In this document: in pieces, positions 19,501 to 26,668 of the stretch
How positions within the stretch are numbered: position 1 is the first letter of the stretch
How the letters are laid out: every line of letters begins with the position of its first letter
Assembly (NCBI RefSeq): GCF_014534745.1
Contig: NZ_JACVVP010000019.1
Location: 1-64,000, forward strand
Source: Flammeovirga sp. EKP202
GTDB lineage: Bacteria > Bacteroidota > Bacteroidia > Cytophagales > Flammeovirgaceae
Length of the DNA stretch: 64,000 nt
Reading direction: 5' to 3'
Made by a program: the position numbers and the translations under genes
The notes under the pieces: model-generated
Told to the model about the DNA's origin: nothing
The model's input: only the letters and a program-made list of their open reading frames with translations
The model's database searches: none

Positions 19501-20255
19501 GTTTCAAAGCATTAGAGCTATTAGAAGCTGGTAATGAATATGATATCATTTTTATGGATATTCAAATGCCGAAAATGAATGGTATGGAAACAACCCAACG
19601 TATTCATGAAACCTTTAATGATTTTAAGACACCTATTATTGCCATGACTGCTTTTACTCTCGTAGAAGAACAACAAGAGTTTTTGAAAGCGGGTATGGAC
19701 GACTTTTTACCAAAACCTATCAAAGCCTTCGATTTGCTCAATAAAGTGGAAGAGATCATGAATGATACTTTCTCTTCAAAAGGTAATATGGAAACTTCTG
19801 CTACGGTTGAAGTTGATCATGATACGACTTCCTCTCCACCTGATGCGGAAGAAATCGTTGAAGACATTCAAGATGATACTCCAAGAACAGATCAAGTATT
19901 GGACGAACATGGTCATATTATTGTAGACTATGCAGTAACAGCAGAGTTGGCTAAATACGGTGGTAACGAGCTTATTCAGCTTTCATTTGAAGACTTTTTT
20001 AATGAGGGTGATGATCTGATTCACGAATTGGTAGAAGCAAAAAGTAATAATTCCATTCAAGATGTTAAATCCATTATGCATACTTTTAAAGGTACTGCAG
20101 CTACATTGGGAATCATCAAACTGTCAGAAAAAGCAAAGCACTCTGAGCAGAAGTTAAAACACGATGACACAACCAATATGGATGAAGATATTGATGATGT
20201 TTTTTCATTGTATAATGAAATCAAAACTACTATTCTCAACAATTTAGGAGAATAA
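16590..20255 (+). CDS. Hybrid sensor histidine kinase (PAS/GAF - HisKA - HATPase - REC - HPt)
   Basis: A 1221-residue multidomain phosphorelay protein without membrane spans. By eye the order is two PAS domains (~20-250), a GAF-like region (~265-410), two more PAS domains (~420-680), HisKA with His695 (FLSNMSHEIRTPMNGV), HATPase_c (N box around LSNLTSNAIKFTEDG, G boxes DTGCGIS and GGTGLGLSI), receiver domain (NILVVDDNS; phospho-acceptor Asp990 in IIFMDIQMPKMNG), an acidic linker, and an HPt domain with His1164 (MHTFKGTAATLG). All phosphotransfer residues are intact. The start is 2 bp after the MscS paralog stop. A partner response regulator is not adjacent. Confidence 0.93.
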   Translation: MNNSDQKPKVSTHENSHFKVFEDAYQATDAPTFGLNDAGIIIFWNDAMLNITDYYPEETVGRHYSEFAEIFYYEDTFSLEGLLQNLTGKLRDRKGVELQVRTAGVPVTANGIQHVYLSVQNITKETVHVQELVKNNILMKELFSSSREMVVVFNRKGNISFASEPFKNLVNMTDPQIRRTTFINLIPNSHRTRLLIGLKMAEESQDEHKMELTIESESQKRITDCHISYKADSKDCYRLHLFDITDKKRKELEQEVSITFAKLLQENLKIQELYEKVYLAMKLVVDMDSFLLLRLKLSGQGMYIPFYSTKTSDLAEKEEVPASEFALAMANVLNRPMFMYKEVIQKLAKQYNLNLINVPEIWMGLPLISNNQKMGMIVVQSFSDRKAFSKPDLNLFDLATGILAAAIIRDQSQLKVRAQRAQLEAIFESGEQAIWTFNKTGMVTRYNQHFAEYIKQYSNIELMPGMMLNSIIPFTPRFEEHWDQILKRVFDGESISFEYKFQTFLGTEQWHSISLNPVRMQSGDGEIIQEIAGVTQNITQRKKMEIHIADSEELFRNIFETLQDVYFRTDLDGNFTLISPSVKDMLGVKPGEIIDKHVTEYYISESDLSRLMKMLAVKGAVKNHESIVRNKKGEVRYILSNFRLIYDKKLKPSGVEGLARDITPIKQSEHELREAKDLAEKSLEVKRQFLSNMSHEIRTPMNGVIGMVDLLSTTVLSQEQKKYVSTIKRSSEILLNILNDILDLSKIEAGKMELRPLPIDIRVTISKLIALFHQNAKNKSTQLISNVADNVPNVILADETRLLQILSNLTSNAIKFTEDGTVTINVNGVQKFNGIYTLMFDVIDTGCGISKNGQAQLFKQFSQVEDSYKRTKGGTGLGLSISQELCNMMDGDIGVESELNVGSTFWFTIEVKEVNHLPPTNNNLESKELFSQKISSLQPNILVVDDNSVNIMVAESILKKAGCKTTSANSGFKALELLEAGNEYDIIFMDIQMPKMNGMETTQRIHETFNDFKTPIIAMTAFTLVEEQQEFLKAGMDDFLPKPIKAFDLLNKVEEIMNDTFSSKGNMETSATVEVDHDTTSSPPDAEEIVEDIQDDTPRTDQVLDEHGHIIVDYAVTAELAKYGGNELIQLSFEDFFNEGDDLIHELVEAKSNNSIQDVKSIMHTFKGTAATLGIIKLSEKAKHSEQKLKHDDTTNMDEDIDDVFSLYNEIKTTILNNLGE

Positions 20256-20391
20256 TAGAATCTTAAATAAATTGAACTCGTAAATGTTAATACTCAAAAA
20301 TAAATCTTAAACGTTAATTAATGTTTCTAATGAAACCATTATAACATCTATGACGTTTTCGATAGAACTTAATAACAATCACGTAATAATT

Positions 20392-20811
20392 ATGAAAACA
20401 ATTACAAAATTAATAGGTTTATTTTCGCTTTCGCTTGGATTTATGTTATTGCTGTCAACTGAATCAATGGCACAAGACCTTGAGAAAAGAAAATCTATCT
20501 TAATTAGTAAAGACTGGACTATTACAGAAGTAAAAAGAGAAAAACTTACTAAACAAGAAACTTACGCTTTAGACGAAGGTAACACCCTTCATTTCTCTAT
20601 TGACAAAAAATTTGGTTTTAAGAATAACACCAATGAATATCTTGCTGGTAAGTGGATTATGGGAAGTAAAAAAGAGTTGCTTCTTACACATGGAAAAGGT
20701 GATGGTTCTAGTGATACTACCTCTTCTAGATTTAAGATAGTTAGTATTTCAGAAACTAAAATTGTACTTAAAAAACTCGACAAGCCAAAAGGAAAGTTTG
20801 TATTACAGTAA
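20392..20811 (+). CDS. Exported lipocalin-like small protein
   Basis: A 139-residue exported protein. The start is set at ATG 20392 (MKTITKLIGLFSL), which gives a clean signal peptide ending S-M-A-Q; an upstream ATG at 20350 would put 14 polar residues before it. The mature part opens with a W near residue 40 (KDWTITEV) and alternates strands such as TLHFSIDKKFGF, AGKWIMGSKKELLLTH and KIVSISETKIVLKKL, the pattern of the lipocalin-like domains common in Bacteroidota. Role unknown. It lies 40 bp before an LpoB-like lipoprotein and is probably in its operon. Confidence 0.7.
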   Translation: MKTITKLIGLFSLSLGFMLLLSTESMAQDLEKRKSILISKDWTITEVKREKLTKQETYALDEGNTLHFSIDKKFGFKNNTNEYLAGKWIMGSKKELLLTHGKGDGSSDTTSSRFKIVSISETKIVLKKLDKPKGKFVLQ

Positions 20812-20851
20812 CAAAGAATTTAATCACAAAACAATATATCAATAATTCAAA

Positions 20852-21442
20852 ATGAAATTTTCAAGAAGCTTTACATTCGCTATTACAATTATTTCTTTAT
20901 TATTTGCTGGAGCTTGTTCAAGATCAGTAACACGTGTTGATCCTAATACAACTATTGACCTTAGCGGTAGATGGAATGACTCTGACTCTAAGCAAGTTTC
21001 TAAAGATATGATTTCAGATGTTATGAGCCGTCCATGGTTACCTAACTTTGAAAATGCAAACAACAAGAGACCTGTCGTTATTGTTGGTGGTTTTATCAAC
21101 AAATCTCATGAGCATATCGAAGCTGAAACTTTCATCAAAGATATCGAAAGAGAATTTGTAAACTCTGGTAAAGTAAGAGTTGTTGAAAACGATCAATTCC
21201 GTGAGCAAATTCGTGCTGAGCAACAGTCTCAACAAGCTAATGCTTCTGAAGAAACTCAAAAGAAAATTGCTCAAGAATTAGGTGCTGACTTCATCATGTT
21301 TGGTACTATTAATTCTACTGTTGACGAATTAGGTAAAGAAAAAGTAGTAAACTACAAAATCAACCTAGAGTTAGCAGATCTTGAGTCAACTGAAAAAGTA
21401 TGGATTGGCGATAAAGAAATCAAAAAATATATCAAAAATTAA
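20852..21442 (+). CDS. lpoB: LpoB-family penicillin-binding-protein activator lipoprotein
   Basis: A 196-residue lipoprotein (LFAGACSR, lipid-modified Cys at 23). The LpoB/CsgG-like fold is visible in RPVVIVGGFINKSHEHI, EREFVNSGKVRVVENDQFRE, KKIAQELGADFIMFGTINST and KINLELADLESTEKVWIGDK. In E. coli LpoB reaches from the outer membrane to stimulate PBP1b; in Bacteroidota the partner is unproven. A short Gln/Ala/Glu-rich helix (QQSQQANASEE) is an insertion usual in this group. The COG3014 gene that follows is a frequent genomic companion of LpoB. Confidence 0.85.
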   Translation: MKFSRSFTFAITIISLLFAGACSRSVTRVDPNTTIDLSGRWNDSDSKQVSKDMISDVMSRPWLPNFENANNKRPVVIVGGFINKSHEHIEAETFIKDIEREFVNSGKVRVVENDQFREQIRAEQQSQQANASEETQKKIAQELGADFIMFGTINSTVDELGKEKVVNYKINLELADLESTEKVWIGDKEIKKYIKN

Positions 21443-21461
21443 TTTGATGTAACGCCTACTC

Positions 21462-21494
21462 ACCTCCCTGATAAATGAACTTTATTAGGGAGGT
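21462..21494 (+). terminator. Hairpin terminator after lpoB
   Basis: ACCTCCCTGATAAA pairs with TTTATTAGGGAGGT (one G-U), then a T-rich tail. The COG3014 gene must therefore use read-through or its own promoter in 21495-21617. Confidence 0.85.
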
Positions 21495-21617
21495 TATTTT
21501 TATTTTACAACCTCAGTATTTTATATTTTTGAGGAAGAGATTTCAAAATCTCTTAGCTAGAGAAACTAGCTTATTAATTACGCATCTTACTCTATAATAT
21601 TCAATTCACTCTCAAGT

Positions 21618-23003
21618 ATGAATTACCGAATATACCTCTGTACTGTACTAGTTTTTGTTGTTTATGCTTGTGCTCCTACTTTTTACGAAAAAACGTATGA
21701 ATTCAACAAGGCACTAGCTGAAGGCAATTATGACCAAGCTGCAGTGATGATGGAAGCAAGTGATAAAATGGCCTCAGGTCGACTAGAATTCTTGTATTAT
21801 GTTAACTCTGGAATGGTGGCGTCCCTTCAGGAAAAGTTTGATTATAGTAATCAAATGTTCCAAAAGGCCGATATTTTCATTGAAGATCATAAAAAGAATG
21901 TGCTGGAAGAAGGAGGTGCATTACTACTCAATCCAAACCTCTCTACTTATGGAGGAGAAGATCATGAGAAGTTAATGGTAAACTATTTCAAAGCGCTGAA
22001 CTATTTAGAATTAAAGCAATACAATGAAGCTATTGTTGAATGTAAGCGTATGAACCTTGCATTAAACAGATTGAGTGAAAAGTATTCTTCTGAAAAGAAA
22101 TACAAACGTGATGCTTTTATCCATGTTATGATGGGCATCATTTATGAAGCAAACAAAGATCCTAACAACGCCTTCATTGCCTATAGAAACGCATTGGATA
22201 TCTATCAAAATGATTATGCTCGTTTGTTTAAAATGACAGTTCCACAACAGTTGAAATACGACATTGTTAGAACTGCTCAAGAAACGGGACTATGGGACGA
22301 TGCTAAAAAATATGCAAAAGAATTTGGGATTGAACTTCCTAAAGAAGATAACTACGCCAACTTAGTTCTACTTTGGAACAATGGTATGTCGCCTGTAAAA
22401 GCTGAATGGGGACTTAACTTTGCTATTATTGAAGGAAAAAATGGATGGGTCACTTTTGTGAATAAAGATTTTGGTTTAAGTTTTCCATATTATGTTGGAA
22501 ATGACAAACTCTCTGTCACTTGGATACGTGCCGTTTTTCCTAAATATGTAGAAAGAAAAAGTTTTTATACCAGAGCTACAGTTGATGATGGAGGAACTCA
22601 GTATCCTTTATCTTTTGCTCAAGACATCAATGCCATTTCTTTTAAGGTGTTAGAAGAAAGAATGCTATTAGAATTCAGTAAGACATTACTTCGTGTAGCA
22701 TTAAAACAAAGTGTTGCTGCAAAAGTGTCTCAAGAAAATGAAGGATGGGGTGCAGCTTTAAGTATATTGGGTTCTGCAACTGAATCTGCAGACACTCGTT
22801 CTTGGCAATCACTCCCTAAAGACATTCTTTATACAAGAGTACCAATTAAAGAAGGACAGAAAACAATCGAACTTGAGTTGACGAATATTAAGGGTGGAAA
22901 AGAAAAGAGAACAATCGAACTTCCTCAAGTTTACAAGGGAGAAACAATTGTCTTGCCTTACTATACACTTTCATCTTTTGATGCCGCAGCTCATCACTTC
23001 TAA
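21618..23003 (+). CDS. COG3014-family TPR lipoprotein
   Basis: A 461-residue lipoprotein with lipobox VYACAP (Cys18). The first half is helical and repetitive (EFNKALAEGNYDQAAVMMEA, NYFKALNYLELKQYNEAIVE, YRNALDIYQNDYARLF), consistent with TPR repeats. The second half is beta-rich with GGTQYPLSFAQDINAI. Proteins of this type are found next to LpoB in many bacteria and are presumed to act in the same envelope system; no activity is known. No key residues can be named. Confidence 0.75.
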   Translation: MNYRIYLCTVLVFVVYACAPTFYEKTYEFNKALAEGNYDQAAVMMEASDKMASGRLEFLYYVNSGMVASLQEKFDYSNQMFQKADIFIEDHKKNVLEEGGALLLNPNLSTYGGEDHEKLMVNYFKALNYLELKQYNEAIVECKRMNLALNRLSEKYSSEKKYKRDAFIHVMMGIIYEANKDPNNAFIAYRNALDIYQNDYARLFKMTVPQQLKYDIVRTAQETGLWDDAKKYAKEFGIELPKEDNYANLVLLWNNGMSPVKAEWGLNFAIIEGKNGWVTFVNKDFGLSFPYYVGNDKLSVTWIRAVFPKYVERKSFYTRATVDDGGTQYPLSFAQDINAISFKVLEERMLLEFSKTLLRVALKQSVAAKVSQENEGWGAALSILGSATESADTRSWQSLPKDILYTRVPIKEGQKTIELELTNIKGGKEKRTIELPQVYKGETIVLPYYTLSSFDAAAHHF

Positions 23004-23023
23004 GAAGAATAGATTTACAACCT

Positions 23024-23068
23024 AAAAATAGTCTTCGTGGTCAATTGAACTACGAAGACTATTTTTTT
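23024..23068 (+). terminator. Hairpin terminator after the COG3014 gene
   Basis: AAAAATAGTCTTCGT pairs with ACGAAGACTATTTTT around a 13-nt loop that itself holds TCAATTGA; a T-run follows. Confidence 0.88.
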
Positions 23069-23183
23069 TGGTATTTTTTTCTTATTTCGCATTAGAATCT
23101 ACTTTTTAAAGAATAAAGACTTTATCCAATCATAACGTAACGATTGATTTAGTTAAATATTTAAGCCATTCAATTTTTTACAT

Positions 23184-24644
23184 ATGAGCATTTCCGCCAA
23201 TCAGAGTTTATTAATTTTTGTTTCCTATATATTACTACTGTTTTTAATATCCTTTTGGACCAGTAAAAACAGTTCTACTTTATCTTTTTTTAACGGCAAT
23301 AAAAATTCACCGTGGTATGCTGTTATGTATGGTATGATTGGTACTACGTTATCTGGCATTACCTTTATTTCATTACCTGGTATGGTCAAAGGAGCATCAT
23401 TTAGTTATTTACAAATGAGCTTGGGATATATCATAGGTTACGTCGGAATTGCTTATATTTTAATGCCTATCTATTACAAAAATAACCTGATTTCAATTTA
23501 TGGATATTTAGATCGTCGTTTAGGAAATAGTGCTTATAAAACGGGTGCCTCGTTCTTTATTCTTTCAAGAGGATTACAAGCTGCAGGTAAGCTTTTTATA
23601 ATGGCTACTGTTCTACAGACTTTTATTTATACACCTTTGGGAATACCCTACACTGTCAATGCCTTTATCCTTCTTCTTATTATCACCCTTTATACTTTAA
23701 ATGGAGGAATTAAAACTGTGGTTTGGACAGATACTCTACAAACAACATTTATGATAGGTGCGGGTATTCTTACGCTTTACCTTATTGGTGATCAAATGGA
23801 AATGTCTCTTTCAGAGATTTATCAACAAGCAGTAAATGAAACCAATTATACTCAAGCATTTTTTTGGGATGCAAAAGCTCCTAATTATTTCTGGAAACAG
23901 TTCATTACAGGGGCTTTCATTGTAATTGTCATGACAGGGCTAGATCAAGATATGATGCAAAAAAACTTGACGATAAAGACCCTAAAGGAAGCTCAGAAAA
24001 ATATGGTATTATTCAGTCTGATTTTATTTGGCACCATCGCCCTATTCTTAGTTTTAGGAGTTTTCCTTTATCAATATGCTGACTTTTTAGCATTAGAATT
24101 GCCCAAAAAGTCAGATCAATTATTTCCGCTTATTGCACAACAAAAACTTGGTTTATTTGGTGCTTGTATTTTCCTTTTAGGCGTTACAGCCGCTGCATTT
24201 TCAAGTGCTGATTCTGCTATTACATCTCTGACCACCAGTTTTTGTATTGATTTCTTACAAATTGACAAATCTGATCAATCCGAAAAGGAAAAAGCTAGAA
24301 TTAGAAAGATTACACATATTGCTTTTGCTTTTGTATTGTTCCTTTTAGTAGTGTTATTCAATAGTATCAATAATACTAATGCGTTAGACACAATACTAAA
24401 ACTTGCTTCTTACACTTACGGACCTTTACTTGGGTTATTCGCTTTTAGTATTTTGATGAGTGACGAAAAGAAACCTCAATTTGTGCCTATTATTTGTGTT
24501 GCCTCCCCCGTGATTTGTTATTTCTTACAAGCAAATTCAATGGCATGGCTCAATGGATATAAGTTTGGGTATGAACTATTATTGCTCAATGGAGTTCTAA
24601 CATTTCTAGGTCTTTTAATGACTTCATTTCTCAAAAAATTATAA
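23184..24644 (+). CDS. Sodium:solute symporter (SSS family)
   Basis: A 486-residue transporter with about 13 membrane spans. Typical SSS features include the early GTTLSGITFISLPG segment (unwound first core helix), TLYTLNGGIKTVVWTDTLQT in the middle, the conserved GLDQDMMQKNLT segment, and GVTAAAFSSADSAITSLTTS, whose Ser/Thr residues in the helix help bind Na+ in this family. The substrate cannot be told from sequence; sugars, amino acids, sialic acid and carboxylates all occur. Single-gene unit. Confidence 0.92.
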   Translation: MSISANQSLLIFVSYILLLFLISFWTSKNSSTLSFFNGNKNSPWYAVMYGMIGTTLSGITFISLPGMVKGASFSYLQMSLGYIIGYVGIAYILMPIYYKNNLISIYGYLDRRLGNSAYKTGASFFILSRGLQAAGKLFIMATVLQTFIYTPLGIPYTVNAFILLLIITLYTLNGGIKTVVWTDTLQTTFMIGAGILTLYLIGDQMEMSLSEIYQQAVNETNYTQAFFWDAKAPNYFWKQFITGAFIVIVMTGLDQDMMQKNLTIKTLKEAQKNMVLFSLILFGTIALFLVLGVFLYQYADFLALELPKKSDQLFPLIAQQKLGLFGACIFLLGVTAAAFSSADSAITSLTTSFCIDFLQIDKSDQSEKEKARIRKITHIAFAFVLFLLVVLFNSINNTNALDTILKLASYTYGPLLGLFAFSILMSDEKKPQFVPIICVASPVICYFLQANSMAWLNGYKFGYELLLLNGVLTFLGLLMTSFLKKL

Positions 24645-24839
24645 ACAAAACCGCCAATAACATATATTTAGTGAAAGTAGTTTAAAAGAGTGTTATAAGA
24701 TTGTCTACAAAATAAAATAAAACGTCTTATAGGTATAGTGTCTAATCATAACATTCAACTGAACCATGATTGGATAAGTACTAAACCTAATAAGTACCAG
24801 AACTATTAAATTTTGTTTTCTTCTAACTCTCAATGTATT

Positions 24840-25346
24840 ATGAAGTCAATAACATTTCTAGCAACTACTTTTATTATTGGTCTCCTTTCTTTTAATGCTT
24901 ATTTTATTGATTCAAACATTGATCAATTTCAGAAGCCTATTGAGAATTCAATCAATGATGTTGCCTATGTTGAGATTACAACTCAACCTAGACTTCAAGG
25001 AGTAAACGTAAACCTTTCAGAAACCATTATCGGTGCTCAAGGAGAGTTTGATAACCTTTTTTTAAGAGTTCAAAGTGATGATTATCTAAAAATATTAGAT
25101 ATCAAGTGTAATAAAAAAGTAGTGAGAGCTGCTTTTGATGGTGAAACTTCCGAGAATATCAGTCTTATTGGACTCTATTTTCCAATTGATCATTCAAAAT
25201 CAGTTATTCTCAATCTAAAAAAGATGATCAACTCTCAATTAGTTGAAAAAGGGGATTACACGATCGAAGTTCTCATGAGTAATCAGAATGATGATAATGG
25301 AAATCCATTAATTCAAAATAAAAAAATTCAGGTTAAAGTCGTTTAA
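24840..25346 (+). CDS. Exported protein of unknown function
   Basis: A 168-residue protein that I do not recognise. The start is placed at ATG 24840 (MKSITFLATTFIIG), giving one N-terminal hydrophobic segment; an in-frame ATG nine codons upstream is less signal-like. The mature part is predicted mainly beta (VNVNLSETIIG, NLFLRVQSDDYLKILDIKCN, KIQVKVV at the end), like an Ig-type or GldM-like sandwich, but that is only a shape argument. It shares a bidirectional terminator with the convergent gene that follows. Confidence 0.6.
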   Translation: MKSITFLATTFIIGLLSFNAYFIDSNIDQFQKPIENSINDVAYVEITTQPRLQGVNVNLSETIIGAQGEFDNLFLRVQSDDYLKILDIKCNKKVVRAAFDGETSENISLIGLYFPIDHSKSVILNLKKMINSQLVEKGDYTIEVLMSNQNDDNGNPLIQNKKIQVKVV

Positions 25347-25368
25347 TAAAACGAATGATACAAAAATG

Positions 25369-25406
25369 AAAAAGCACCTTTCAATTCAATTTGAAAGGTG
25401 CTTTTT
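25369..25406. terminator. Bidirectional hairpin terminator between convergent genes
   Basis: AAAAAGCACCTTTCAA pairs perfectly (16 bp) with TTGAAAGGTGCTTTTT around TTCAAT, with A/T runs on both sides. Confidence 0.93.
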
Positions 25407-25422
25407 CTGTAGGTAACTTTTT

Positions 25423-25797
25423 CTAATTTATATCTTTTAAAGGTGTATTTAATGCAGGATTATTTTGAAGGGCATTGACTACCTTTTTATATTCTTTATT
25501 TGGCTTTTTAGACCCACATAATACTTTCACTTGTACGCCGTCAGCACTATTTTCAGTAACAATCACTGTTTTTTCAGCCATATAAATTGCTTTATTGTCA
25601 TCAGCATAAGAAAGTTTGAATTTTGTATTGGTTGATACTTCCAAATTTTGAATCATTCTAGGAACTTCATTCATAGTTGGAGTACTACTTAATATCAAAA
25701 TATTTTTTCCTTTATCTAATGTCGAGGCATTAATTGAGACGGCTGTTAAACTGATTACTATAAAAGTAATAAACGCTTTGATTGAGGGCTTTTTCAT
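25423..25797 (-). CDS. Small exported protein of unknown function
   Basis: A 124-residue protein with a signal peptide (KAFITFIVISLTAVSINAS). The remainder is one small alpha/beta-looking domain (NILILSSTPTMNEVPRMIQN, KAIYMAEKTVIVTENS) with a single Cys near the middle. I know no family for it. It stands between recO and the convergent exported gene. Confidence 0.55.
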   Translation of the reverse strand: MKKPSIKAFITFIVISLTAVSINASTLDKGKNILILSSTPTMNEVPRMIQNLEVSTNTKFKLSYADDNKAIYMAEKTVIVTENSADGVQVKVLCGSKKPNKEYKKVVNALQNNPALNTPLKDIN

Positions 25798-25862
25798 CGT
25801 ATTAATATTTTATTTTTAATTACTAATACGGTGTTACCTCACTATAAATCAGTTTCTTTTCG

Positions 25863-26558
25863 TTAATTTCTTTTAAAGGGATTGCCAACATTTCTTAATA
25901 CCTCCAAAGTCTTCATTTTACCAAAACCTTGAATTTGAAGTTCATAAAATGATAAAATCTTATCCATCAAAATTCTTCGTGTATACAAGTTGAATGACGG
26001 AGCTTGGTCGTAATCTTTTTCTATCAAATGATTGATAGCTTGAACTAAAGCAGGGTCAATATGTGCTGTTACTTCTGTTTCTTCCAACAACATTTTACCA
26101 TCATGAATACCAATCCCCAAGAAATGACTCATTCTAATCATAAACTGCAGGGTAAAACAGTTGTAATTTTCATTCAATGCGTCTAGACTCAATAAGCTAT
26201 CTGTTAGAAAAGAAAAAAGCTCTGGATTTCCGATTTCATCATCTTTCAATACTTTCTCCAAAAACTCTGTTAAGAACGTAAGAATCATACTTTTTTTGGG
26301 CTGGATCCGAAAAGACAGTAATGGGTGATCTATTCTAACTTCTTTGATCATTTGAAGGTTCTTGTTGGGTTGTTCATAAACCTGTAATTCCAGAAGATTC
26401 AGCGGTTGATAAAAAGATGCTTTATTGCTTTTTTTACTAAACGCACCTTTTATGATGTAATCCCTTCTACCAAAACGTTCTGTATAGATATGAACTATCA
26501 AGGAAGATTCTTGAAATCTCACGCTACTTAATGTTAATGCTTTTGTCTGTTCAATCAT
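25863..26558 (-). CDS. recO: DNA repair protein RecO
   Basis: A 231-residue RecO. The N-terminal OB-fold is recognised from TKALTLSSVRFQESSLIVHI and FGRRDYIIKGAFSKKS; the C-terminal helical domain includes LFSFLTDSLLSLDAL and NCFTLQFMIRMSHFLGI. RecO loads RecA at gaps with RecR. The zinc-binding cysteines of some RecO proteins are absent, as is common in Bacteroidota. It is divergent from dnaG with a 110-bp gap, a pairing of replication and repair functions. Confidence 0.92.
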   Translation of the reverse strand: MIEQTKALTLSSVRFQESSLIVHIYTERFGRRDYIIKGAFSKKSNKASFYQPLNLLELQVYEQPNKNLQMIKEVRIDHPLLSFRIQPKKSMILTFLTEFLEKVLKDDEIGNPELFSFLTDSLLSLDALNENYNCFTLQFMIRMSHFLGIGIHDGKMLLEETEVTAHIDPALVQAINHLIEKDYDQAPSFNLYTRRILMDKILSFYELQIQGFGKMKTLEVLRNVGNPFKRN

Positions 26559-26668
26559 CTTCTCTTAATTCTGGATAGTGAAGTTAACTTAAACTCTTAA
26601 CTTTGTAATAGAATAGTATGTTTCGCCACTAAAATACTTTTTTCTGACAAAAAAGTAGATAAAAATAT

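Noticed and set aside
25423-25797. The small exported protein as a toxin or immunity gene
   Set aside because: Size and signal peptide alone do not support it, and no partner gene is adjacent in the same orientation.
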